64,000 nt of DNA. Origin: Sequoia sempervirens. Lineage: Eukaryota; Streptophyta; Pinopsida; Cupressales; Cupressaceae. Every line of letters starts with the position of its first letter. Position 1 is the first letter of the stretch. The stretch spans positions 217,925,765-217,989,764 of the forward strand of contig VDFB02373365.1 in the NCBI GenBank assembly GCA_007258455.2, written 5' to 3'. Positions 10,657-21,950 of this stretch are shown here, in pieces. The notes beneath the pieces were generated by a model, which saw nothing but the letters and a program-made list of their open reading frames with translations, made no database searches and was not told where the DNA came from. Position numbers and translations under genes: made by a program.

Positions 10657-12242
10657 TTGTTGAATAAGGTAATCAACAAATTACTTGTTTCACATTTGAA
10701 AATTGTATTTAAAAATTTCATTTTAAGTCATTGCATTGCACTTTTCCATGATATCATGTTTTCTTTCAAGAGATGTGGTTTTTATTTGGTTAAAAATGGA
10801 TTGCATAAATACAACATCCCCTCTTATGAATTCAATTCTGATTACAATGATGAGGTCATTCAGAAAAATGTTCAAATTATTGACACAATCCTTAATATTA
10901 CATTGCCCATTGGTGAGAATGGTAGTGTAGACAATCATAACAATCATACTTGTTCTTCTCTTGATGCCTCTCCTATTATCAATGAAGGTATCTTGGAGAT
11001 GGAAGATACAAGCATTGAGGCTCTTGATTGTCCACCTCCTCATTCCCCTTTGTAAGCTGTTAGACAACAAGAACATGAAATCATAGAAACATTTCTCAAC
11101 ATCACCTTACCTAGTCTCCATAACCATTACCATCAACATTTTCCTTCTTCTAATACTCCTCCTTGATTCCAAGAGGATAGGTTGGTGTTAGAAGATATAC
11201 CTCTTAAGAGTCATGAGAACCTTGACCCTCCCTTCCCTAATGCTCCTACCATTTGGGACAATCTATTTGACACTCATAGTCATCCTTATCTTGATGCCTC
11301 CCCCACTTGTGATGAAGCTACTTTACAAAATTCAACCTTGGATGAACATATTGAAAACTCTCCTCTTAGGGTAGAACAAGAGAATGATACCTTAGAGATA
11401 AAGGATAATCAAATAGAGTCTTCTCCTAATCTTCTCACTACTGATAAACATGAAAATTCAACCATTGATCATTCCCCTACTTGTGATGAAGTCCTTTTAG
11501 AATAACCAACCTTTGAATGTCAAGAACATTTTATTAGTAATTCTCCTAACAACTCTTCTCCTAGGAAGAATATCATGGTTCCAGCAAATGGTAACAATAG
11601 TAATATGTCTTCCTTAGATAAAGCGGTAATTCTAGATTTCCCTTTATTAGAGATACATCAAACCAAGACCACTGAGGTTATGAATGCACAAGTGTCCATT
11701 AGAGCCCCCTCGATCAATGGACCTCATACATACCACGTGGGACATCCTAAGAACCCTCTAATTCTCTACCCACCTTCACACACTTACCAAACTCAACGCC
11801 AACCTAAATTAACCCTTTACCAACCATCGCATAAACCTCCAAACCCAACCCAAACCCAACCTGAGTTTACCCTTTACCCACCTAATCATGATGCTATTGC
11901 TCACACACATTACACTCGCAACAATCCGCGACCACCACAACCCACCCCAACACCATTACCTTTTCCGAATCCCATTTTTCCTAGTGCTCCTTGATTAACT
12001 CCTAGGGAGTATGATCTTGTTGAACAACTTAAAAATACTCCCACAAAGATATCCCTTTGGGACCTTCTTCGGAATTCACCTACCTATCACACTATGCTCC
12101 AAACGGCCTTACAACAAGTTCCTATGCCTTCTAATGTGCAACTGAATGATATGGAAGCCATAATTCAAGGATTGAACACTAACATTTTTTTCCACCAAAG
12201 TGAACTCCCCCTTTGGAAGTGCAAAAACAAAATGATGCTTTC
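10657..12242 (+). pseudogene. Gag-like / linker relic of Ty3 element E2
   Basis: One frame (phase of 10,657) runs to about 12,200 with four stops (near 11,053, 11,164, 11,503 and 11,992). I see no standard capsid domain. The first part repeats acidic units of the form LDASPTCDEATLQNSTLDE (near 10,960, 11,295 and 11,470). It is followed by a Pro/Thr/Gln-rich stretch (11,750-11,990). From 11,995 comes the linker that in plant Ty3 elements precedes the protease: YDLVEQLKNTPTKISLWDLL and TYHTMLQTALQQ. A frameshift near 12,200 moves into the protease frame. This may be a gag that lost its capsid part. Confidence 0.65.
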
Positions 12243-12680
12243 ATGATCATAGCTCAATACAATACGATAGGGATAAAGTGAACCCTTGTTGACAATGGCT
12301 CCAATCTTAATGTGTGTAGCCTAAAAATTTTGGATAGGCTTCGTGTGGATAGATACAAAATTCAACCTGATTCTTTATCTATTAAGGGCTTTGACAATGA
12401 AGAAAATAAACCAATTGGTGTGATTATTTTACCTTTTACAATTGGAGTAGTCACATTGAACACCCCAATCCATGTCATGCCCCATAATATTTCATATAAT
12501 CTTCTTTTAGGAAGACCATAGATTCATGAGATGCATGTCATGCCTTCAACTCTTCATCGTAAAATGAAATATGTTTATAATAACATAGTTTACACACTTG
12601 ACATTGATCCTGAGCCTTATAGTTTCTTACAACTTGAGAAAAACAAAGAAAATCCCTTGAACACATCAACATCAACTACA
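12243..12680 (+). pseudogene. Ty3/gypsy protease, element E2
   Basis: The active site reads LVDNGSNLNVCSL, with its Asp codon at 12291-12293. Plant Ty3 proteases of this type carry LVDNGSALNVCPL. The second half shows SIKGFDNEENKPIGV, YNLLLGRP and a diverged IHEMHVMPSTLHRKMKYV, in the order normal for this family. Stops occur near 12,280 and 12,520. The catalytic Asp and the LLLGRP flap are kept although the frame is broken. Confidence 0.85.
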
Positions 12681-13626
12681 TAACTAGAACTCATGCAAAA
12701 AAATGACACCAAAAAACAAATTGTACAAGTCATGAAGCTATTAGATGATGATTAGGGTTCCTTAGATTTCACACCAACACTCATGGGAGAATACAAGGTT
12801 ACAACAAAAGACTCTAACAAGGGCAATGAAAAAGAAATCATGTCAACATAGAACTTGAATGACCCTGCAAAAGCATCCACCTCGACCACTTTAGACCAAA
12901 ACATAATAGATTATACAACAACCTTTGATGAACACAATAACAAACAACCATCTGATTCCAAGGCAATGAAAAAGCTTTATGGAAAAGGTTATGAACTTAT
13001 GGAACAACTTGGATATAGTGGAAAGGGATGTGGTGCAAGAGAACAAGGTATTTATGTCCCCATTGATCCTAACACACAACAAACAACTCATGGTCTTGAT
13101 TATTGTCCTTTGATAGAAATCACAAAGCTTTCCTTCAACATCAACACTATTACAAAACATCCTTCTACAATGATCAAAACTAGTGATATTGATTGTTCTC
13201 CTTTACAAGCAATAAAACAAACAATGAACCCTTCGCTTAATGTCAATGTCATCTCGCAAAACACTAATAAATTGAATTCATTATATTTTACACTTTCCTG
13301 CAAAGGAGAGCCTAAAATATCGCAATCTCAATAGTCTTGCGTAGATATGACATATTATACTTCTAAGCAAGAGGAATCTTTGTTGCAAACTACAGGATCA
13401 CCTTCTCCCATAGATCAAGAGGGTATCTTGTCGAGACTCCTCCAAGATCACTTGATATCCCTTCCTCCAAGAACTCAAAAGAAATGTTAACACAAGACTT
13501 CATTTTGTGCATACCATAGATTTCATGGTCATTCCACTAATGAATGTAAGGCTTTGAGTCATAAAATTCAACATTTTAAGGAGTTTTGCATTCTTCCTTA
13601 TATGTGGGCTCCCCATTCCTGTAATT
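12681..13626 (+). pseudogene. G-patch segment and zinc-like tail, element E2
   Basis: The G-patch is at about 12,966-13,062: GKGYELMEQLGYSGKGCGAR, with the regular glycines. This nucleic-acid-binding module commonly lies just after the protease in plant Ty3 elements. The frame then continues with one stop (13,334) to CAYHRFHGHSTNECKALSHKIQ (about 13,500-13,570), a C-x2-H-x5-H-x4-C pattern that is usually found in gag, upstream of the protease. The coding relic ends near 13,626. No reverse transcriptase follows, so this element was RT-less or lost its pol before the nested insertion at 14,410. Confidence 0.75.
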
Positions 13627-14409
13627 GATATTGATTTTCACTCTAGCATGCATTTCATTTTGGCCCACCTTTGTCCTGCACTAAGTGGGAGCAAGGGGTT
13701 AGGTAGCCTTTTCCTTGTATTTCACTTGTCGTTGCCTCTTTTGGCTAGCCGCTAACCTTTCATGACCATATAAGAGAAAACTTAGGATGTGGAAAACATG
13801 CCTTAAGTTGGCTCACCTGTGACATACTTCCCCTTTTCGTGATGTAGCTTATAGGAAACATATGAATTGACATAAGGCTTTTCGTGTAATCTCTCATGTT
13901 CTTCTACTACTTTAAAGAAATTGCTCATAGTAATGGTGTTAGCAACCACTTTAAAGTGGGATCATACATTGTCACTCACATTTTATTGCATGATTTCTTT
14001 CTTCTTGTGATGCATCCTCTTCTTGGTGGAGTCATTGGGCTTGATACCCTCCAAGAGTGTGATACTTCTTTGACACATCCTCTCTTGGAAACATTAAGCA
14101 CAATTTTCCCTAAGATGATACCTTGCATGAATTAAGCAATTTCCCTTTGAACATTCCTTACACTATCCTACATTAACAATGTCTATGAGTGTCAAGCATA
14201 CAGAGTTTTGCTTAATTCATAAAGCTCAAAAATCATTTTTCATTGTAGCACCTTATTAAAGTTATCAAGAGGTATAATTTTGATATGGTTAAGCGGGAAG
14301 CCCAACCAATGGCACGACTTTCCCCATTTCCACTTTTTGGTATTTCTCACCCCGCGGACAACCAGAAGTTTCGTGGTCCCAAAGTGAGTATACTTTTGGG
14401 CTTTCAAAT
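13627..14409 (+). other. Untranslated part of E2, no gene seen
   Basis: No supported coding region is present. A purine tract at 13,684-13,701 (AAGTGGGAGCAAGGGG) resembles the polypurine tract at 20,291. The last 65 bases (14,345-14,409, with CGCGGACAACC and AAGTTTCGTGG) recur after the nested element at 19,930-19,990. This is therefore the left flank of the nested insertion. Confidence 0.5.
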
Positions 14410-15971
14410 TGATGCAGACCCAGGAGGCCCAAACTCACCCAAAGTGACAACCTTCCTTCAAGAGGAATCTAACAAGATTAAAATGGCCTAATAGAACAAT
14501 CCCAACAATTTCCAAAGTTTGATAGCAAATAGAAATATAATTTCCCACTTTCACCTTTGTAATCTAGTAGTAGTGCAAACCTAGTTTTTGGCCCTTAACT
14601 CCAAGAATTTCCAAAGAACTTGACAAGAAAATAGATGATTTAGACACCCATTATAGAGATACAAAACATATCCAAAAATTTCATATGACTCTTTCAGAAC
14701 ACTTTCCCCTAAATGACCCTTCTTGCTATTATGGAGCCCTAATTAGCCCATTTTTCCAAAGAGACCCCTCTAAAATCTCACCACCAGGAAAAAGTAACTT
14801 GAATCAGTCTTAGGATTGGTGTCAAAACTCAGGATATTCCAGGTTTTAAGATCCCAAAAGCTTATTTTGATCCCCTACTCAAAAACTCTCTTTGTAGCCT
14901 AAGAACCTAGGGTTTTAAAGCACTTTTATTGTAAATATGCATTGCCAACCACCCCAAGTGGCATCAACTGCTCATACACTTTAGATTAGTCCCCCAAAAG
15001 CTTTAGAAACTCTCACATTCCCTTTGGAAATGTTGCACCACCATTCTATAGGTCTGTCCCATCCATTTCATGGAAAACCATACAAATTTTTCCTTCAAAT
15101 CTTACCATACATTTTCCCCCAAAATCAATCCCTGCACACCTAACCTTGTGAACATATAAAGACACCTAAATTAACATCCTACAGACCAATCCACTAAGTA
15201 ACAAGACTAGATACAATAGAAGGATTGGTTAATTCTTCATATTATCTCCCTCAAAACCCTTAACTCAGGAAAAAAGGGTACTCACTGTATTTTATTATTT
15301 TCTCACACAAGATGGTGAATTAGACCTTTAGATCAAATGCAATAGTCAATAAAGACATGTAATTACAAAAAATTGAAGTCTTAGACCATATTAAACCTGT
15401 ACGAACTCGTACAAGTCTGGAAAAGAAAAATAAACACATAAAATCTAAGAATTAACAGGGTTCTTTATTGATTTCTTCTTTCAAATCTTCTTGCCAACAT
15501 TGAAAATGAGGTTCTCCACATTCTTAAAGGTTTCTTCCCCTCAAAAAAACTGACCAACTACCTCACAATATAATTTTAAACTTATAATGACCGTTGGAGG
15601 CCATAATGATACCCTTTACACATTTTAACACATTTTCAAATATATTGAAATGTTTGCACCCTAAGACCTCTAAGGCCACACAAATGGCTTGGAAATAGCC
15701 TCATTACATAAAAAAAACTCCAATCTTGCACACTCATATAAAAATTCAGAAAATTTCCTTCAAAGGCTACAAAGACAACTTTTAGTGCAAGATTGAAATT
15801 TTCACTTTTTGACCACTACACTCAAAAAATCATCATAAAACATGCCTAATGGTCTTGATTGACCTTATTCAAGACAAAAAATGTTCAAAATACCCACAAA
15901 AACCTATTGACCAACCTATTCACCATCAAATGATCAAATATTGAGGATGAGGTGTAGGTGCTCCTGCACCA
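14410..15971 (-). repeat. E3 3' LTR
   Basis: On the plus strand it begins TGATGCAGACCCAGG and ends CTCCTGCACCA, so the minus strand starts TG and ends CA. It pairs along its whole length with 18,363-19,929. By eye, about one base in ten differs in the 400 bases I compared, which suggests an old insertion. Confidence 0.9.
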
Positions 15972-15985
15972 TACACCCCCCCTAG
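15972..15985 (-). other. Polypurine tract of E3
   Basis: The minus strand reads CTAGGGGGGGTGTA and touches the start of the 3' LTR. This is the normal site of plus-strand priming. Confidence 0.75.
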
Positions 15986-16315
15986 AAAATACTCATGCCT
16001 CATGAGTTGTCCTTGTCTCCATTGTCTCCAAGCTTCATAAATTCTCCATTGGTCCACAAATCCTCTCCCTTGGTGTATTCATAATGGACTTGCAATCCTC
16101 CCTGCATGTTGAACTTTCTTTACATTGATTGCAATTGTATTTGGCTTCATCTCTACATTTAGACCTGAAAGTGGTCTTCTCCCCGTTCTTTGGTCAAAAC
16201 CAAGTTGTAAGCCCTTATCAACACCTACAAACAAACACATGTTAGTATTCTTTTGATCTTATTTTTCTTTTAGCTTATCTCCAAGTTCATTAGTGTCTTT
16301 AAAACTCTACACACT

Positions 16316-17197
16316 CTATCTCTTTTCCTCTTCCATCAGAATTTCTATGCTAACAACACCCACCATCATTTTCCTATCATTACAATTCATTGTACTGACT
16401 GTATTGTCAGATCTATGCACTTTTATACCTACAAAACCTCCACACTTTACAAGTTTACCTTGCATCAAATGACATATCATTGTTCCCACCAACACATTCT
16501 TACTCCAATTCACCCTCAACTCTTTTATCACCACTGTATCAGCCTTCTCCATGGGCTTCACATCATTTTTCCCCTCCAACTGAGCATCATCCTTCTTAGA
16601 TCTTTTTACCTTCTTCTCAATAGGTCCATCAACATTTAATACCACTATCTCAACATCATACCCCTATTTCAAACCAGCAAATATGTTGTCCTTACTGTCC
16701 TCAAGCCTTATAGGCTCTTTTTTGCCAAAAATCACCACCTTAGACTTACCTTTATCCTTATCTTTTCCTTGCAAAGGAGTTAGTTTGAAACTCTTATCAT
16801 CCTTCCAAATTGTATAGGTGTTTTCCCAACCATCATACATGGACCTTCTATCAAATTTCCATGGTCTCCCCAAGAGCAAATGGCAACAATCCATTGGCAA
16901 TATATCACATGAGACTCTATCCTTGTACTCCCCAATCTGGAAATCCACATAGGATTTCTCATTCACCACTAAGGTTTGAATATCATTCACCCAAGAAAAT
17001 TTTTAAGGTGCTACATGAGGTATCTTCTCTAAATTTAATTTTTCTACCATTTCCCTAGACACCATTTTATCTTGAGAACTAGAATCAATAACAACTTGGC
17101 ACACTTTACCTTTGCATTTGCATGAGGTTCTAAAGAGACTCCTTCTTTGGCTCATGTCTTCCTCCTTAGGTGCTTGCAAGAAGTTCCTTCTCATCAT
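16316..17197 (-). pseudogene. Protease region of E3
   Basis: The active-site region reads CQVVIDSSSQDKMVS (17,085-17,110), where chromovirus proteases have VIDSGS; the Gly is Ser. Further on come IGEYKDRVSCDILPMDCCHL and LLLGRPWKFDR (about 16,850-16,880), followed by a Lys-rich part ending at 16,316. One stop near 17,003 and a frame change near 16,650 break it. Nothing beyond it resembles RT. In a working element it would process gag. Confidence 0.75.
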
Positions 17198-18292
17198 GAG
17201 TGCTTCTCCTACCTCTGAATTTGTAGGTCTGCTTTAAATTTCACACTCTTCCTCTTGAATCAATTGTGTTCCTCTTTCACTCCTTCTATCACCACTTGAA
17301 GTTGAACCTTGGTTTTGAGGACACTTGAAAGTTAGGTTTCCAAATTCATTGCACCTATAACACCTCCCTAAGAATTCATTGTAATCTCTCCTTTGTCTAA
17401 AATTAGCTCTTCCACCTCTCCATCCTCCTCTTGCTTTAGGTACTTTGTCCTTGTTCTTATGAGCATCTTCATGGTCTTCCTTGGTTTTCCTTGTTGTTGA
17501 AGTGGTGCCTCTACCCCTAGAAGCGTTGCCTCTTCCTCTTGTTGCCTTCACTTGTATCCTCTTGAGTTTTTCTTCTTCCCTCATTGCCATTTGAAAGCAT
17601 TGTTCAACTGATTTAGGTGCCAATAAGCTGATCTCATCCTGAATGTTATACCTCAAGCCATTCAAGTACCTAGCAACCATTTCTTCCCCATATTCTTCAT
17701 GTTTAGTTCTTATGCTTAGCCTATAAAATTCTTCAGTATATGCTTGCACATCTAAATCCTTTTCTAAGATTTTTTAACTTATTAAGCAATTGAACATTAT
17801 AATCACAAGGAATTTACCTTTCAATTTGGTCTTCATCCTTTCCCAAGAAGTGATCGTGTTCTTTCCTTGTCTTTCCATTTCCTCTTGCACAAAATTCCAC
17901 CACAACAAAGCATGTCCTTTCAGTTTTGTTTTATCCTTCTTCACCTTGTGCTCTTCATCAATCTCTTCACTCTCAAAGTAGTTCTCCAAAGCCCTTATCC
18001 AATCCAAGAGCTCTTCACTGTCAAGTTTTCCTCCATACATAGGCACATCCATTTTTCCATGCCCATCATTCTTTACAACCTTCAAAATCTTCACCATTCT
18101 CACATAATCTAGATCCATCTCTTCCTCTTAATTGGAAGTCTCCTCTTCTTCAATTTTTCTTTCATCCTCTTCCACTCTTTTCTTTGCCTTCCAAGCAGCC
18201 ATCTCTCTTTTCAAGGCTTCTATATTATTTTCATGGTTTTCAATCTTCCTTGCAACAAAATTCACCTGAGGAGGAATTTTCACAATCCTACC
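17198..18292 (-). pseudogene. Gag of E3 with zinc knuckle
   Basis: The frame opens near 18,292 (KIPPQVNFVARKIENHENNI), continues through MAAWKAKKRVEEDE (ATG at 18,200-18,202) and has one stop near 18,128. The capsid part is typical of chromovirus gag: YGGKLDSEELLDWIRALENY, LKGHALLWWNF, and after a frameshift near 17,760 YTEEFYRLSIR and MVARYLNGLRYNIQDEI. An Arg/Gly-rich stretch (17,530-17,400) is followed by the knuckle CYRCNEFGNLTFKCP (about 17,320-17,370), where the zinc His is replaced by Asn. The product is an RNA-binding particle protein. Confidence 0.85.
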
Positions 18293-18343
18293 TCTTCACC
18301 TACCTGCAAAACTAATTCAAAAACACCAACACAAGATCTACTA

Positions 18344-18359
18344 CTGTGCTCTAATACCA
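18344..18359 (-). other. Primer-binding site of E3
   Basis: The minus strand reads TGGTATTAGAGCACAG, 3 bases inside the 5' LTR. It differs by little from TGGTATCAGAGC, the site complementary to initiator Met tRNA used by many plant LTR elements. Confidence 0.8.
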
Positions 18360-18362
18360 CTC

Positions 18363-19929
18363 TGATGTAGACCCAGGAAGCCCAAATTCACCCAAAGTGA
18401 CAAAATTCATTCAAGAGGAATCTAACAAGATTAAAATGGGTTAATAGACCAATCCCAACAATTTCCCAAGTTTGACAGCAAACAGAAGTATAATTTCCCA
18501 CTTTCACCCTTGTAACCTAGTAACAGTGCAAACCTAGTTTTCAGCCCTTAACTCAAAGACTTTCCAAAGAACTTAACAAGAAAATAGATGATTCAGAAAC
18601 CCATTATAGAGATACAAAACATATCCAAAAATTTCATATGACTCTTTCCAAACACTTTCCCCAAAATGACCCTTCTCATTGTTATGGAGCCCTAATTAGC
18701 CCATTTTTCTAAAGAGACCCCTCTAAGATCTCACCACCAGACCAAAATAACTTGAAAAAGTCTTAGGATTGGTGTAAAAACTCATGAATTTCCAGGTTTT
18801 AAGATCCCAAAAGCTTATTTTGATCCCCTACTCAAAAACCCTCTTTATAGCCTAGGAACCTAGGGTTTTAAGGCACTCTTATTGTAAATACACATTTCCA
18901 ACCACCCCAAGTAGCATCAACTGCTCAGACACTTTATATTAGTCCTCCATAGGCTTTAAAAACTCTCACATTCCCTTTGGAAATGTTGCACAACCATTCT
19001 ACAGGTCCGTCCCATCCATTCCATGGAAAACCATATAATTTTTTCCTTCAAACAAACCTTACCATACATTTTCCCCCAAACTCAATCCCTGCACACCTAA
19101 CCTTGTGAACATACCAAGACACATAAATTAAGATCCTATAGACCAATCCACTGAGTAACAAGACTAGATATAGTAGGTGGATTTGTTAATTCTTCATATT
19201 ATCTCCCTCAAAACCCTTAACTCAGGAAAACTGGGTACTGATTGTATTTTAGTATTTTCTCACACAAGATGGTGAATTATACCTTTAGATAAAATTCAAT
19301 AGTCAATAAATACACGTGCTTACAAAAAATTGAAGTCTTAGACTATATTAAACCTGTATGGACCCATACAAGCCTAGAAAAGAAAAAGAAACACAAAAAA
19401 ATTAAGAATTAACAGGGTTCTTTATTGATTTCTTCTTTCAAATCTTCTTGCCAACATTGAAAATGAGCTTCTCCACCTTCTTAAATGGTTCTTCCCTCAA
19501 AAAACTAAACAACTACCTCACAACATAATTTTAAACTTCTGATGACCATTGGAGGCCATAATGATACCCTTTACACATTTTAACACATTTACAAATATAT
19601 TGAAATGTTTGCACCCTACGACCCCTAAGGCCACACAAATGGCTTGGAAATAGCCTCATTACATAAAAAAAACTCCAATCTTGCACACTCATATAAAAAT
19701 TCAGAAATTTTCCTTCAAAGGCTACAAAGACAACTTTTAGTGCAAGATTGAAATTTTCACTTTTTGATCACTACACTCAAAAACCCATCTAGGTAAAACA
19801 TACCTAATGGTCTTGATTGACCTTATTCAAGACAAAAAATGTTCAAAATACCCACAAAAACCTACTCAGCAACCTATTCACCATCATATGATCAAATATT
19901 GAGGATGAGGTGTAGGTGCTCCTACACCA
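18363..19929 (-). repeat. E3 5' LTR
   Basis: On the plus strand it begins TGATGTAGACCCAGG and ends CTCCTACACCA. It is 1,567 bases long against 1,562 for its partner. It contains a perfect 16-base palindrome at 19,355-19,370 whose partner in the other LTR (15,398-15,413) is also perfect but differs in sequence. Confidence 0.9.
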
Positions 19930-20290
19930 CTCACCCAGCGGACAACCATGAGTTTCGTCTCCTTAGAGTGAGTACACTTTTCTTTTTCTAGAAAAACAAT
20001 CCTAGATCTAATTTAAAACGTGTTGGACAAAGGGTCTAAGCTTGATCCACCCCATTTTCTTTTCCTTCTAGTTCTTTCCATTACATGATCATGTATCTTG
20101 TCTTGCTACAAATCATTCACCTTGCATGTGTCTTTTCATACTTATGTTGGCTTGACTTAGGATCTTAGATCTTGGAGGCTTGTGAAACCTCCTTTGATCT
20201 TTTTCATTCTTTTTCATCCACATTGGTACAATTGGACTCCACTTGAATAGATACTTTAGTGAGAATTTGAAGCAAGTTCATCCTCTCACT
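19930..20290 (+). other. E2 3' untranslated region resumes
   Basis: The first 60 bases (CTCACCCAGCGGACAACC and onward) repeat the 65 bases left of E3. The rest has no coding content and leads to the polypurine tract at 20,291. This shows that E3 sits inside E2. Confidence 0.6.
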
Positions 20291-20301
20291 AAAGTGGGGG
20301 C
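20291..20301 (+). other. Polypurine tract of E2
   Basis: The sequence is AAAGTGGGGGC, followed within 5 bases by TGTGTTCCC, the likely first bases of the 3' LTR. Confidence 0.65.
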
Positions 20302-20747
20302 TTAATGTGTTCCCAAAAAGTGTATACTTTGCTTGATATGGGAATAATTGATGATAAATTAAACTTAATGAGACCTTGATTTAGTGTAGAGTGGTGTTTA
20401 CACATCCGCACTAGGTCTTGAATCCTTGCAAACTAAATGAAATGCATTTATTAATGTCTTGCAAGAGTGTTGTAAGGTGTTGTAACACATCTTCACACTT
20501 TTCTAGGACTATAATATTATAATTCACCTAAATAACCTTAGCAAGACCTATTTCAAAGTGTTGTAAAGCCTTGTAATAAACTTTCACACTTTTCTAGCCT
20601 TGTCATCAATATTTACACCTTTCTTATGCTTTAAATGGCCCCTTTATGCACTTACAAGCCTTAATTAAGTGTCTTGTTGAAGAAGAACCCGATAAAAAAC
20701 ATTTAATACATATTAATCTTTGACATCCACTCAAAATTTACCAGGTT

Positions 20748-20777
20748 GACTAAGTCACCACCTTGGGTGACTTAGTC
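20748..20777 (+). repeat. 30-nt hairpin, copy 2
   Basis: GACTAAGTCACC and GGTGACTTAGTC are perfect 12-base arms around ACCTTG. Confidence 0.8.
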
Positions 20778-21452
20778 CCATTTGGCACAAAAATCAAAAT
20801 TAATTCAAATTTCTTTCAGGTTTTTATTCTTTAAGACCTTATGTCGGCCTATGATGAAGTATCATCAGGTTACTAAGGCACAAGAGTGTATAAATAAGTG
20901 TTTTTCTCCTCATTCTACATCTCCTAATATCCTACAATATCCTAGCTCATCTTAAGTCATAACTCATTATCATTCATCACTCATCATGTTCTCAAGTCAA
21001 GCAAGTTAGGGTTTTACATTGCAAGTCATCAAGATATATCCCAAGGGAATTCAAAGGTAGATTATTCATGTTTTGCTGAAAAAAATAAAGATCAAACATC
21101 ATGGAAAGTATCTAACTACATTGTTGCATGCTTCATTACATTATTTCTTCATTTGGTTTAATTACCCCAAAAATGGGTTTGACCAAGGCAAACCCCCATG
21201 CTCTAACAATCAATATTTTCTCCTTCTTGTCTTGTGTATTTTCATATTTAGGAACTCTAAGGGTTTGAAGATCATTGAAGAAAAGGTTGAAGACTTTTTG
21301 AAGACATCTCTTTGTTGACCTATCCAAGATATTAACAAAAGGTCACCTTCAGGCCTGAAAATTAGAGTTTCAAATGTGGACACTTGTGGGAAACTAGAGT
21401 GTAGACCTAGGGCTTCATTTTCCACTTCCAAATTTTTAGAAATTCAGAAGTG

Positions 21453-21482
21453 GACTAAGTTTCTACTATTGGAAACTTAATC
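21453..21482 (+). repeat. 30-nt hairpin, copy 3
   Basis: GACTAAGTTTC and GAAACTTAATC form arms with one mismatch. The inner arm bases differ from copies 1 and 2, but the two arms still pair with each other. Confidence 0.65.
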
Positions 21483-21577
21483 CTACTAAACCTATTTTTC
21501 AATTTTTTTTGTAGATTTGGATATCCATTTGGTCGAAACAGACTTTAGTGTAGTTTTCCAAAAAAATTCTAAAAATG

Positions 21578-21607
21578 GACTAGGTCGCCCCACCTGGCAC
21601 AAATGTC
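21578..21607 (+). repeat. 30-nt hairpin, copy 4 (decayed)
   Basis: It has the same 30-base length and GACTAGGTCGCC left arm, but the right arm (GGCACAAATGTC) no longer pairs well. Confidence 0.45.
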
Positions 21608-21950
21608 CCATCAGGTTTAAAAATCAAAATTTCCAGAATTCCAGAGTTGCTTCAAGTCTACAACACACTTCTGGATGCATAAATTTTTTCTTAGAACTTT
21701 TTATTTGGTTTTATTTGCATTTCTAGGTCATTTAGTTCATGTTGGCATATCACAATGTGTTTTCCAGCACTTTGTATTTCTTAGGTTTTACATTAATAAT
21801 CATGTTTCTTTTTTAGTTTTTGTACTTATAAAATTACATTTAGACACATTTCATCCATCATTACATTAATTTTGAGTGTATACATTAGCATTTTGTCCCA
21901 TCTCTCTACTTTTAGGTGAAAAACCCTAGAAGAGTTAGAAAGCATTAAGG

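Larger units (their letters stand above)
14410..19929 (-). mobile_element. Element E3: complete non-autonomous Ty3 element (LTR-gag-PR-LTR)
   Basis: The element is 5.5 kb and inserted in E2. It is oriented right to left: LTR (18,363-19,929), PBS (18,344-18,359), gag, protease, polypurine tract (15,972-15,985), LTR (14,410-15,971). There is no reverse transcriptase, RNase H or integrase; the 330 bases left of the last coding segment run straight to the polypurine tract. It therefore fits the class of terminal-repeat elements that keep only gag (and here protease) and depend on another element. The Met-type PBS and the gag resemble chromoviruses, and the chromovirus pol relic at 23.7-26.6 kb is a possible partner family, though that is only inference. 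Confidence 0.85.
20306..21950 (+). repeat. E2 3' LTR (right end approximate)
   Basis: It starts TGTGTTCCCAAAAAGTG after the polypurine tract. It carries three copies of a 30-base hairpin (20748, 21453, 21578), the first nearly identical to the one at 10436 in front of E2. The right end is not fixed; text of the same style runs to about 21,950. Short ORFs inside (21073-21318, 21517-21726) have no recognisable content. Confidence 0.6.

Noticed and set aside
13684..13701. Second polypurine tract for E2
   Set aside because: It resembles the tract at 20,291 but is not followed by an LTR-like TG start, so I did not call it.
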